Assembly (NCBI RefSeq): GCF_010726085.1
Contig: NZ_AP022560.1
Location: 5,704,001-5,768,000, forward strand
Direction of reading: 5' to 3'
DNA length: 64,000 nucleotides
From: Mycolicibacterium moriokaense
Lineage (GTDB): Bacteria; Actinomycetota; Actinomycetes; Mycobacteriales; Mycobacteriaceae
Shown here piece by piece: positions 36,229 to 44,747 of this stretch (the stretch's first letter is position 1; every line of letters begins with the position of its first letter). The notes beneath the pieces were generated by a model. The model was not told the origin of the DNA. It saw only the letters and a list, made by a program, of their open reading frames with translations, and made no database searches. The translations under genes were made by a program, and so were the position numbers.

Positions 36229-36440
36229 ACATATCCCCTTTCGACGTCACACTGTTCACTCGGCGGCTGCTGATGCATGCCGCCTGTCGGCAGAAGGCGA
36301 TTCGGCGCGGCTCCTCGGTGGACCAAATTCGGTGCTGGTCTCTTCTGAGAAATATCCCGGTTGTCTGGACGAGCGGCCAGGTTTTCGACAGAAATGCGGA
36401 GGTGCCGACGGGTCGTACCCGGCGTTTCTGTGTGCGACAC
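36225..36440 (-). CDS. Small ORF coupled to Rieske oxygenase 1
   Basis: This 71-residue ORF has a strong GGAGGGAC box six bases before GTG 36440 and a TGA that overlaps the GTG of the Rieske gene. The product is Arg/Pro-rich, without a membrane segment or recognisable motif. It may be a genuine small protein or a translated leader that sets Rieske expression. Evidence is limited to the ribosome binding site and the overlap. Confidence 0.4.
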   Translation of the reverse strand: MSHTETPGTTRRHLRISVENLAARPDNRDISQKRPAPNLVHRGAAPNRLLPTGGMHQQPPSEQCDVERGYV

Positions 36441-36490
36441 AGGTCCCTCCTGCACGGCTTGCAGTGACGGCATCGGTCGCCGAACCAATT

Positions 36491-36512
36491 AACTAAGTAA
36501 GCGCTTGAAATA
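36491..36512. promoter_or_regulatory. Operator-like element upstream of the Rieske 1 operon
   Basis: AACTAAGTAAGCGCTTGAAATA has the palindromic core AAGCGCTT and the CTAAG/TTTA-like flanks shared with the elements at 38100, 42298, 50258, 60608 and 62173. It lies 51 bases upstream of the small coupled ORF. Confidence 0.5.
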
Positions 36513-36666
36513 ATATAGCGGTAAATACTCTTATGCAAGGTTGGTGGTTGGCCAGAGTTTGCGAAGACGCACCGACGACGGCATCGGGCAGCGCAAACTC
36601 GCCGAGCCGATGATGCGCCCCTCGGTGGTTGTGGGTGCTGGTGGCGTCCGCCGAATACGACGCCCG

Positions 36667-36840
36667 CTAGGTGCGCCTGCCCAAATCACGACGGGCGTTG
36701 AGCCTGGATCTGCGCCAGGCGCTCCACGTCGTCACGCCCTCTTTATTTGCAAGTGCGCGGAGGCTTGTCGGTCCGTATCGCCGTCGCCACAGGATCAACA
36801 ATCCGCTAGCGGCGAGCACCGTCGTGACGATCTTGCTCAT
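36667..36840 (-). CDS. 57-residue membrane protein coupled to Rieske oxygenase 2
   Basis: This ORF runs from ATG 36840, overlapping the Rieske 2 stop (ATGA), to TAG 36667. The product begins MSKIVTTVLAASGLLILW, a membrane helix, followed by an Arg-rich tail (WRRRYG, WRRSRLNARRDLGRR). It could anchor the Rieske protein or a reductase at the membrane, like small subunits of other electron-transfer systems. The overlap and the clear helix are the support; there is no known family. Confidence 0.6.
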   Translation of the reverse strand: MSKIVTTVLAASGLLILWRRRYGPTSLRALANKEGVTTWSAWRRSRLNARRDLGRRT

Positions 36841-38075
36841 GCGCTGGCCCCATTCGTTGTCGCGCCGCCCTCGAGCTTCTCGTGATCGGCCACGGTCGCA
36901 TCACGACCGCGAACCCGGATTCCCGCCCGAGCACCGTTGCTTCGAAGGTTGTCGCCGGCCAGTTGTACATCGCTGACGATTCGAGAGTCCCAGAATCGCC
37001 GGAACTGGATGAGACCCTTGTCTTCACGTGTATAGGGCGGATTCTCCGGCTCTTCGCGATGCATCATGAGGCCGGCGTCCTGGATCGCTGTCGACCAGTT
37101 GCCGAGTCCGGCCACGAAGCCGATCAGTCGCTCCAGTTGGCGGCCGATGATCGGGATTCGGATACGCGGGACCAGGGTGATGTCCATGACGTAATGGGTA
37201 TCAGCGTCGACCGGTAGCCAGCAGGCAATGATGGTGCCGAGGATTCGCGGCCGCCCGGCGAAGCGGACCAAGTGAACCGAGGCGCCCCAGCACGTGGACA
37301 TCACATTGTCCGACACCGGCGTCAGCAGGTTGATCATTTCTCGTCGGATGAAACGGCGCCAAATGTTCTCCCAACTCCACCAACCACGTCGCTCGTAGAT
37401 TGCGTTCTCCATCTCCATCACGGTCGGAGTGGAACCGTGCACGATGGTCGTACCCCAGTTACCAGTGTCATGAGCGATTGCGAAGTGCATGCCATCGCAC
37501 AAGTTCTCGGCGAACCATTTAGCCGGGAAGGGCAGGAACCACCGGTGGTGGGCAAAGGTGACGTCGTCTGGCGTTGCGTTCAGGTCCTTCAGGAATGCGA
37601 GGAAGTCCGGAAAGTCGATATCGGGAGTGCCCGTGCCGTTCCACAGGAAGAGGCCGCCGTGGCGTTCGACGACACGGTAAGTAGGTAGGCATGCGTTCTT
37701 TCGGGGAGCGATCGGCCCCGGCTGACTGGCCACAGCACCTGTCGGGTCGAAACGCCAGCCGTGGAAAGGACACCGCACGGCGCCGTCAACCACCTCGCCA
37801 CCGTAGCCAAGGTGTGCCCCGAGGTGTGGGCAGTGTGCCGCCTGACAGTGGACGGTTCCCTGCTCGTCGCGCCAAAAAATGACGTCTCGCTCGAGGACGC
37901 GCAACGGCACGACACGGCGACGCTTCACGTCACACGAGAACGCCACCAGCCACCACGACCTCGGATAGGCAGCGTTGAGCGTCGAGTATTCCGACTCGCG
38001 ATCAGCCGACCGATCGCGCGGATTCGCCTTCGGTGACGATGTTTTCGGTACGCGCACGGCCTTTGAAGTGGTCAT
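36837..38075 (-). CDS. KshA-like Rieske oxygenase 2
   Basis: This 412-residue Rieske oxygenase has CPHLGAHLGYGG...CPFHGW and the iron-site segment ENLCDGMHFAIAH, again of the KshA-type. Its longer C-terminal domain contains additional aromatic-rich stretches (RRGWWSWENIW). It should hydroxylate a ring of the imported substrate. ATG 38075 follows GGAGCGAGGAG. An operator-like element lies just upstream at 38100. Its stop overlaps a small membrane protein gene. Confidence 0.87.
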   Translation of the reverse strand: MTTSKAVRVPKTSSPKANPRDRSADRESEYSTLNAAYPRSWWLVAFSCDVKRRRVVPLRVLERDVIFWRDEQGTVHCQAAHCPHLGAHLGYGGEVVDGAVRCPFHGWRFDPTGAVASQPGPIAPRKNACLPTYRVVERHGGLFLWNGTGTPDIDFPDFLAFLKDLNATPDDVTFAHHRWFLPFPAKWFAENLCDGMHFAIAHDTGNWGTTIVHGSTPTVMEMENAIYERRGWWSWENIWRRFIRREMINLLTPVSDNVMSTCWGASVHLVRFAGRPRILGTIIACWLPVDADTHYVMDITLVPRIRIPIIGRQLERLIGFVAGLGNWSTAIQDAGLMMHREEPENPPYTREDKGLIQFRRFWDSRIVSDVQLAGDNLRSNGARAGIRVRGRDATVADHEKLEGGATTNGASA

Positions 38076-38099
38076 CGGCTCCTCGCTCCCACATATATA

Positions 38100-38123
38100 G
38101 TGATGACTTAGATTATTAATCGC
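38100..38123. promoter_or_regulatory. Operator-like element upstream of Rieske oxygenase 2
   Basis: The minus-strand reading contains TCTAAGTCATCACTATATA, which matches the ACTAAGTCCTAACTTAAATA element at 62173 in 12 of the first 15 bases. It ends about 25 bases before the Rieske start. The palindrome is weak at this copy. Confidence 0.4.
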
Positions 38124-38190
38124 CCGATAGGGTGTCAAGGTCACGCTCGACGTGGCCGGAACTCAAACGTTGATGAGATGGATCAGTCTG

Positions 38191-39186
38191 CTACCGCATG
38201 AGCTCCGTCGCTGCCGAAACGACATCATCGACCGTCGGATATACCGACAAGCTCATGGCAAACGGCACCGGTGCGTACGCGCCGCCCAGGCGGACCACCG
38301 GCTTGTGCAGCTCGGAAAACAGCTCCTCGGTGATCGCAGAGGCGATCTCGGCGCCGGGGCCGGCAAACCGGGTCGCGGCATGCATCACGATCGCCCGCTT
38401 GGTCTTCGCGACCGAGGACATCAATGTCGGCATATCCAGGGGCACAAGCGACCGCAGGTCGATAACCTCAAGGGAGATCCCGTGTTCGGCCAGCCCGTCG
38501 GCCGCTTTTAGAGCCACCGGCACGCTCGATCCGTATGCCATCACCGTCACATCCAGGCCCTCGCGCTTGACGGTCGCCTTGCCCAGTTCGATGCGGTAGT
38601 CGCCGGTGAGCACTTCCTCCTTCGGTGAGAAGAGGAGGGTCGAATTCTCGACGAACAGGCACGGGTCCGGATCGAAAATGCATGACAGCAGCAGGCCTTT
38701 CGCCTCAGCGGGCGACGACGGCACAACGACCTTCAGTCCCGGTGTGTGCATGAACCACGCCTCGAGTTCCTGGGCGTGCTGCGCGCCGAACCGGCTGCTG
38801 CCGACGGTGGTCCGCACTGTGAGCGGTACGGGAGTCGCGCCGCCTGACATGTAACGCAGCTTCGCTGCATGGTTAACAAGCTGGTCCATCGCCACCGTCA
38901 TGAAGTCGAAGAACATGATTTCGGCGACTGGTCGGTAACCAGCCAGCGCGGCACCGATAGACGCACCGATAATCGCCTGCTCTGCGATTGGCGTCGTCCG
39001 CACTCGATGTGCGCCGAATTTGGTCGACAGGCCGCTGGTCACCTTGAAGACGCCGCCCGCCGGATCGGCGATGTCCTCGCCGAGCAGGACGATCTTCTCA
39101 TCAGCTTCGAGCGCCACCTGCAGCGCAGACTTGATGGCGGCGGCCATCGACATGCGCGCCACACGAACGTCTTCCGGGGCGGTCAC
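38191..39186 (-). CDS. Thiamine-diphosphate-dependent 2-oxoacid dehydrogenase E1, beta subunit
   Basis: This 331-residue transketolase-pyrimidine-domain protein of the PDH/acetoin-dehydrogenase E1-beta type shows VLLGEDIADPAGGVFKVT at the start, FGAHRVRTTPIAEQAIIG and a C-terminal transketolase domain (EVIDLRSLVPLD). It pairs with the alpha subunit to decarboxylate a 2-oxoacid (or cleave acetoin). GTG overlaps the alpha stop (GTGA). No E2 (lipoyl) or E3 gene lies in the window, so either a partner from elsewhere is used or the pair works alone. Confidence 0.9.
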   Translation of the reverse strand: MTAPEDVRVARMSMAAAIKSALQVALEADEKIVLLGEDIADPAGGVFKVTSGLSTKFGAHRVRTTPIAEQAIIGASIGAALAGYRPVAEIMFFDFMTVAMDQLVNHAAKLRYMSGGATPVPLTVRTTVGSSRFGAQHAQELEAWFMHTPGLKVVVPSSPAEAKGLLLSCIFDPDPCLFVENSTLLFSPKEEVLTGDYRIELGKATVKREGLDVTVMAYGSSVPVALKAADGLAEHGISLEVIDLRSLVPLDMPTLMSSVAKTKRAIVMHAATRFAGPGAEIASAITEELFSELHKPVVRLGGAYAPVPFAMSLSVYPTVDDVVSAATELMR

Positions 39187-40202
39187 GATGCGTTCCTCTC
39201 CGGCGCGAATACGTCTTGTAATAGCTGTTCGCGTTGTGGCGGCTCGCTGTCCAACGCGAACTGGAAGGCATCGTCGACCGTCTCCTGGGCGCGACGGTCC
39301 AGGTCGTCCAACTCAGCGGCATCGAAGATGCCGGCACTCTGCAACCACCTGCGAAAGCTTGGCGCCGGATCGCGCTTCAGCGCCGAGTCGAGTTCGGCCG
39401 CAGGCATATACGAGTAGTCCGTTGCCCCGGTATGGCCGGCGAGTCGATACGTTCGACATTCCACGAACGTCGGGCCCAGCCCGGCACGCGCAACGGTGAC
39501 CGCGGTCCGCAATGTCCGCCAGGTCGTGATCGGATCGAACCCATCGACGGAAGTGCTCCGCATACCGTATGCGGCCGCACGCGCTGCAAGGTCGGTGTTG
39601 GCCGCATAGTCACTGAGGGCGGTGTGCTCGGCCCACTGGTTGTTCTGGCACACGAACACGATGGGCAGCTCCCAGAGCGCAGCCAGATTCATGGCCTCGT
39701 GGAACGCTCCGATCGAAGTGGCGCCGTCGCCGAAGGTGACAGCGGTGGCATGACGGCCGCCGTCGAGTTGTGTGGCCAAGCCCAGTCCCACCGCGATCGG
39801 CAGCCCCGCCCCTACTATGCCCGTCGTGGCCATGAAACCGACTGACACATCGTGCAAGTGCATTGGACCACCCTTGCCCTGCGATACTCCCGTCGCACGG
39901 CCGTACTCCTCGGCGATTATCCGACGCAGCTCGGTGCCCTTTGCGACGGCATCGCCGAGATTGCGGTATGTCGAGACAAGAAAATCGTTGCAATCCAAGG
40001 TAATACCGAGGGCTGCGCACACGCCCTCGAGGCCCCGCACCGGATAGAAGGTGGCCTGCAGCGTGCCTGCCCGCGCCTCGGCGCTGATTCGTTCGTCCGC
40101 TGTGGTGATGGTGCGCATCGTCAGATACATCTGCAGCAGCTGTTCGCGCGACGGCATATCGGTACTCGGTCCGTCCATGCTCGCTTGGGTGTAGGTTGCC
40201 AC
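39183..40202 (-). CDS. Thiamine-diphosphate-dependent 2-oxoacid dehydrogenase E1, alpha subunit
   Basis: This protein of about 339 residues has the ThDP motif GDGATSIGAFHEAMN ending in Asn-Asn-Gln (CQNNQWAE), and GKGGPMHLHD of the PDH/branched-chain/acetoin E1-alpha group. It forms the heterotetramer with the beta subunit. GTG 40202 is preferred because AGGAG sits seven bases before it; ATG 40226 is the alternative. It lies downstream of an acyl-CoA dehydrogenase and the FabL-like SDR on the same strand. Confidence 0.88.
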   Translation of the reverse strand: MATYTQASMDGPSTDMPSREQLLQMYLTMRTITTADERISAEARAGTLQATFYPVRGLEGVCAALGITLDCNDFLVSTYRNLGDAVAKGTELRRIIAEEYGRATGVSQGKGGPMHLHDVSVGFMATTGIVGAGLPIAVGLGLATQLDGGRHATAVTFGDGATSIGAFHEAMNLAALWELPIVFVCQNNQWAEHTALSDYAANTDLAARAAAYGMRSTSVDGFDPITTWRTLRTAVTVARAGLGPTFVECRTYRLAGHTGATDYSYMPAAELDSALKRDPAPSFRRWLQSAGIFDAAELDDLDRRAQETVDDAFQFALDSEPPQREQLLQDVFAPERNAS

Positions 40203-40236
40203 CGGTTCACTCCTGTCGTTGTCCATCTGTGAAGGC

Positions 40237-41351
40237 CTAGACGGGCAGCCGCTGAGCCATGAGCTCGCGGTGGTAGTCGGGATCTCCGAGGAGCGCACGC
40301 GTGCCGATCGCCCGCCGGAAGTAGAGATGGGCCGGGTGTTCCCACGTGAAGCCGATACCGCCGTGGATCTGAATACAGTCGGTCGCCGCCCTGCAGTAGG
40401 CCTCAGAGCAGAACGCCTTCGCCAGACTTGCCACTACAGGGAGTTCGTCAGTGTCGTTCGACGCGGCCCACATACCGAAATACGCCGCAGATCGCGCCGA
40501 CTCCACCTCGAGTAGTAGGTCGGCACACTTGTGTTTGATGGCCTGGAACGACCCGATCGGGCGTCCGAATTGCTGGCGCGTGTTGGCGTATTCGACAGCC
40601 ATCTCCAGGGCCTTCGACGCCCCACCGACCTGTTCGGCGGCCAGCGCGACCGCCGCGAAGTCCAAGGCCCGGCCGACGATGTCGCGCCCGGCTCCGTCGT
40701 CGCCGACGAGCTGGGCGGGGGTATCACTGAAGACCAGCCGTGCCTGCTTGCGCGTCTGGTCAACGGTCCCCAGGCCGGAGCGGGTAAGACCGTGCGCGCT
40801 GCCCTCGACGGCGAATACGCCCACACCGCGCGGCGATCGGGCGACGACGAGCAGCAAGTCGGCGATCAGCCCGTCGGTCACGAACATCTTCTCTCCGGAC
40901 AACAACCACCGTTCACCGGATTGCGTCGCCGACACCTTGATGCTCTCAAGATCCCAACGTGCGGATGGCTCGGCAACTGCCAGCGTAGCGATCGAGTCAC
41001 CCGATGCGATTCCGGGGAGATAGCGCTGCATTGCAGCCGAATCCCCCGAACAGAGCAACAGATTCGTCGCCAACGCCACAACGGAGAAGTACGGTCCGCA
41101 GTACAGCGCCCGCCCCATCTCTTCGAAGACGATTCCGGTTTCGACGGCGCCGTAGCCCATGCCGCCGAATTCAGGGGGACCGCAAGCGCAGTCAGGCCGA
41201 GGTCCTTGGCCAGTGCCTCCCAGGTCGAGCGGTCGACGCCCTCGACGGTTTCCATCGCGGCCCGCACGTCCGATTCCCCCGAGTACTTCTGGAGAAACGC
41301 CCGCAAGGTCGTACGAAGCTCGTCGTGCTCGGGTGTGAACACGAGGTCCAT
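40237..41351 (-). pseudogene. Acyl-CoA dehydrogenase split by a frameshift in a C-run
   Basis: The N-terminal 59 residues (MDLVFTPEHDELRTTLRAFL onward to LTALAV) lie in one frame. The rest, from PPEFGGMGYG through VAEPSARWD, SGEKMFVTDG and a normal C-terminus with IQIHGGIGFTWEHP, lies in another. One more C in the run of five at 41174-41178 would restore a continuous 370-residue acyl-CoA dehydrogenase. The C-terminal part is otherwise intact. It is either a recent inactivation or a sequencing slip. In the operon it would introduce an alpha-beta double bond in a CoA thioester. Confidence 0.75.
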
Positions 41352-41378
41352 ATGGACCGCTCCCTTCGTGCAGCCCGC

Positions 41379-42125
41379 TCAGCGCAGGAAGTATCCGCCG
41401 TCCAGACTGACGATCTGGCCCGTCATCCACGACGCCTCAGCGCTGGCGATCCATGCGATAAGCCCCGCGAAATCCTCCGGAGTGCCAATACGCTTGAGCG
41501 GAGTTCGCCGCGCGACGGCGCCGATATGGTTCTCCGGCACGAGTGACCGCATCAACGGTGTGTCGATCAGTCCGCCCGACGCAGCGTTGACGGTTATGCC
41601 ATACCGCGCCAAGTCGACTCCGAGATAAACGACCAGGCTCTCCAGCGCGGCCTTCGACGGTCCGACCGCTCCGTATCCATCGACGTAGCGACGAGAGAAC
41701 GGTGATGTCAGCGCGATGAGCCGGCCACCTTGACCTGACACCCTCGGCATGTGCTGGCCGAGCCAAAGAAACGGAGCGGTATTCGTCTCCAGCACCTTCC
41801 ACCACGCATCTTCGGAAACTTCCAGGCTCTGGCACAGATGCGCGTTCACGGCCGAGAAGACAATGTTGTCGACCCTCCCAGCCGCTTTCGCGACCTCGGC
41901 CAGCAAGGCGATGACCCCCTCACGGGAGCTGACGTCGGCCTGCATCGTGCGGATCGGTAGCCCCTCACGGCCGGCCGACTCCTGAAACCGAGTCGCCGCA
42001 GCTTCGTCACGCAGATATGTCGCGAAGACGGGCCCGCAACGGGCAAGCCGCCGACTGGTCGCCGCGCCAATGCCCTTGATTCCGCCGACAACAAGCGAGA
42101 TACGCTTGTCATCAACCGAATTCAT
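41379..42125 (-). CDS. SDR of the FabL-like (Tyr-x6-Lys) type
   Basis: This 248-residue SDR has the GGIKGIGAA nucleotide-binding motif. Instead of the normal Tyr-x3-Lys it has YGAVGPSKAALESL, with Tyr seven residues before Lys, the spacing of enoyl reductases FabI/FabL. VNAASGGLIDTPL matches FabL as well. It therefore probably reduces an enoyl thioester or acts on an unsaturated ring rather than oxidising an alcohol. ATG 42125. It is the first gene of the SDR-acyl-CoA dehydrogenase-E1 operon, divergent from tetR. Confidence 0.85.
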   Translation of the reverse strand: MNSVDDKRISLVVGGIKGIGAATSRRLARCGPVFATYLRDEAAATRFQESAGREGLPIRTMQADVSSREGVIALLAEVAKAAGRVDNIVFSAVNAHLCQSLEVSEDAWWKVLETNTAPFLWLGQHMPRVSGQGGRLIALTSPFSRRYVDGYGAVGPSKAALESLVVYLGVDLARYGITVNAASGGLIDTPLMRSLVPENHIGAVARRTPLKRIGTPEDFAGLIAWIASAEASWMTGQIVSLDGGYFLR

Positions 42126-42297
42126 GTCGTCAGCGCCATTCACGCACCGCACCCACAATTCCGAAGAGTTCCTTTGTCGCGCTAGCGGCCCCACCGCTGG
42201 CGCGGCGTTTCAGCACGGCGGTCGGGTCGCGTGTCACGCATACGATCACTCCTCACCTGCGGGCCGACGCACACCGGTAAATGCCGGCGGGACCCAG

Positions 42298-42320
42298 TAT
42301 TAACTATGCGCTTAGTATTG
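42298..42320. promoter_or_regulatory. Operator-like element between the SDR operon and tetR
   Basis: ATTAACTATGCGCTTAGTATTG; on the minus strand it reads ATACTAAGCGCATAGTTAAT, sharing ATACTAAGCGC..AGTT.A with the element at 50258. It lies in the 375-base region between the divergent SDR and TetR genes, which holds no other gene that I can see, and could regulate both. Confidence 0.6.
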
Positions 42321-42500
42321 TCAATGGACCGAGTGGCCCCTCGAAGGCCGCACGCTGGCCCGACAGCCCCGGCCGAATGCTCGAATTGGGCCACCGACTA
42401 GGGCATTTCGCGGCCAGGCAGCGAGCCGCACGCAGTACCGGGTCGGAGCCGCGGGGGCCTTGCTAACGCTGAAACGGATATTTGTGCATAGAATTGAGCC

Positions 42501-43172
42501 ATGGCTTACTCAGAAAAGTCAGCGCGTCCGCGTGGCAGCGAGGGCCGACCACCGCGGCGCAATTCCATCGGTAGGCCACCGGCCGGAGACGCGATGGAGA
42601 CCCGCGCTCGCATTCTCGACGTAGCTCGACATGAGTTCGGCCGACTCGGCTACAGCGGGACCACGACGAAGTCGATCGCCGAGGGCGCCGAACTCACGAT
42701 CGGCGCGCTCTACTACTACTTCCCCACCAAACAAGACCTGTTCGCGACGCTGTTCCGTGATGTGTACTCGCGGGTCCTTAAATCGTTCCAACAAGCCGTC
42801 GACGGTATCGAGGGTCTACCCAACAAGATTGCGGCGATGATGAACGCCGCGAGCGCCGAACACGCGCACGATCCCTCGATGGCAGCCTTCCTGTCCGTCG
42901 CTCAAAGTGATGTACACCGCTATCCCGCGTTGAAAGACGAGGTCCGAGCGGAGTTTCGGGCAATGCAGAGTTTCTTCGAAGAGCTCGTGCGCAGCTCGAA
43001 CGATGAACTCGCCAGCGACGTGCAGCCGGAATCCGTGGTCGCGCTACTGACCGCGGTGATGGAGGGCTTCTCCCAATACGCGGCCACCAATTCCACACAG
43101 AGCCACCGCTCGGCGATCGAGACCTTCAACCGCCTGGTGCGTGGCACGCTGTTCTCGACGACCGCCCGCTAG
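42501..43172 (+). CDS. TetR-family regulator
   Basis: This 223-residue regulator has a basic tail, then a TetR helix-turn-helix at about residues 33-80 (ILDVARHEFGRLGYSGTTTK and IAEGAELTIGALYYYFPTK). The C-terminal ligand-binding half is all helical. It is the only dedicated regulator in the 34-64 kb catabolic region, lies at its centre, and is divergent from the SDR operon with the operator-like element between them. It is the best candidate for binding the CTAAG(C/T) elements. Confidence 0.9.
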   Translation: MAYSEKSARPRGSEGRPPRRNSIGRPPAGDAMETRARILDVARHEFGRLGYSGTTTKSIAEGAELTIGALYYYFPTKQDLFATLFRDVYSRVLKSFQQAVDGIEGLPNKIAAMMNAASAEHAHDPSMAAFLSVAQSDVHRYPALKDEVRAEFRAMQSFFEELVRSSNDELASDVQPESVVALLTAVMEGFSQYAATNSTQSHRSAIETFNRLVRGTLFSTTAR

Positions 43173-43195
43173 CTCCAGCGTCGCCGGAGGCGCAC

Positions 43196-44716
43196 CTATC
43201 GTGGCGCGACGAGGCCCCACATGTGCTGCTCGGGGGATGGAGTCAAGTCGAGGTACACCGCCTTTTGCTCCAGATATTCCTTGAATCCACTCACGCCGTT
43301 CTCACGGCCCAATCCGCTCATCTTGAACCCCCCGAACGGGATCGACGGCGAAATAATGTTGTGATCGTTGATCCACACGGTGCCGCAGCGAAGGCGATCC
43401 GAGAGCGTCAGCGCCCGCCGCGTATCGGAGGTCCAGATCGAAGCAGCGAGTCCGTACGGCGTGTCGTTGGCGATACGCACCGCGTCGTCATCACTCTCGG
43501 TCTTCATCACCGCCAGCACCGGCCCGAAAATCTCCTCCTGAGAAATCGTCATCGCCGGAGTTGCATCGACGAAGACCGTCGGCTCAAGGTAAGTGCCGCC
43601 GGCGAGTTCAGGCGACGAGGGCCGCCCACCCTCCAATGCGGCGACCGCACCCTCCGAAATTCCAATCTGCACATAGCGCTCGATGCGGTCGCGCTGACGC
43701 TGCGAGACCACCGGACCCAAATCGGTAGACATGTCGTCGGTTGGACCGACCACCAGTTTGCCGATTCGATCGACGAGCCGCCCGACGAACTCGTCATAGA
43801 TCTTGTTGTCGACCAGCACCCGCGACGCACAGGTGCACATCTGTCCCGAAAGAAACAGTGTGGACCACACGACGCCGTCGACAGCCACGTCAAGATCCAC
43901 ATCGTCGAGCACGATCGCCGGGCTCTTGCCGCCCAACTCGAGGGTCAGGCGCTTCAAATTGGCCGATGCAGCGTAAGTGGCGATCTGTCTACCGGTCTCG
44001 GTGCCCCCGGTGAAGCTGACATGGTCGACATGAGGACTCTTCACCAACGCCGCACCGACGGCGCCGCCACCAGTCACCACATTCAACACACCCGGCGGCA
44101 TGTCGGCCTCGGCGAACGCCTTCGCCAACTCTGACGCGGTCGATGATGCGAGCTCGGAGGGCTTGAGCACCACTGTGTTTCCGGCCAGCAAGGCCGGCCA
44201 GACCTTCCACATCGCGAGAATTAGCGGACCGTTCCACGGGGTGATTGCGCCGACGACCCCAATCGGTTCGTACTTCAGCGTGTATGCGCCGTACGGGCCC
44301 ACCGGTGCTGGACCGGTTGTCACCGGTATGCCTTCCTGGAATGGAAAGGATGTCGCTAAGTCGGTCATGCCCATCGCGAAGGCCAAGGCACCCGGCACCA
44401 TGAACGAGGTTGCCTGACGCACGGTCGCGCCGTTGTCCTGATACTCCATCTGCGCGAGTTCTGGAATGCGCGAACCGATGATGTGCAAGACGCGATTGAG
44501 TCTTTCCGCCCGTTCTGCCACCGGCATCCTCGCCCATGGCCCACTGTCGAAGGCCTTCCGCGCGGCGGAGATAGCCGCCGCGACATCGGCTTCCGACGCA
44601 TCGACGAACGTGGCAACAGTCTGGCCGGTTGCGGGGTTGATGCTGTCGAACGTCGCATCACCGGTCCCGCGTGTGAAACGCCCGGCGATATAGAGCTCGT
44701 ACTGTCGGACATCCAT
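43196..44716 (-). CDS. NAD(P)-dependent aldehyde dehydrogenase
   Basis: This 506-residue ALDH has LELGGKSP (general base Glu), SGQMCTCASR (catalytic Cys), WNGPLILAMWK and GGTETGRQIA of the NAD-binding fold, and EEIFGPVL near the end. It oxidises an aldehyde to an acid, which could feed the CoA ligases of the same operon. ATG 44716 follows GGAGGAAC. It is the last gene of the ligase-ligase-Rieske-hydratase-ALDH run and is convergent with tetR. Confidence 0.92.
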   Translation of the reverse strand: MDVRQYELYIAGRFTRGTGDATFDSINPATGQTVATFVDASEADVAAAISAARKAFDSGPWARMPVAERAERLNRVLHIIGSRIPELAQMEYQDNGATVRQATSFMVPGALAFAMGMTDLATSFPFQEGIPVTTGPAPVGPYGAYTLKYEPIGVVGAITPWNGPLILAMWKVWPALLAGNTVVLKPSELASSTASELAKAFAEADMPPGVLNVVTGGGAVGAALVKSPHVDHVSFTGGTETGRQIATYAASANLKRLTLELGGKSPAIVLDDVDLDVAVDGVVWSTLFLSGQMCTCASRVLVDNKIYDEFVGRLVDRIGKLVVGPTDDMSTDLGPVVSQRQRDRIERYVQIGISEGAVAALEGGRPSSPELAGGTYLEPTVFVDATPAMTISQEEIFGPVLAVMKTESDDDAVRIANDTPYGLAASIWTSDTRRALTLSDRLRCGTVWINDHNIISPSIPFGGFKMSGLGRENGVSGFKEYLEQKAVYLDLTPSPEQHMWGLVAPR

Positions 44717-44747
44717 CGAGTTCCTCCGAATCTGTGGTTCTGGGCTC

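Noticed and set aside
36541..36885. A 114-codon plus-strand ORF
   Set aside because: No ribosome binding site or domain; it lies opposite the coupled membrane-protein ORF and the Rieske 2 end.
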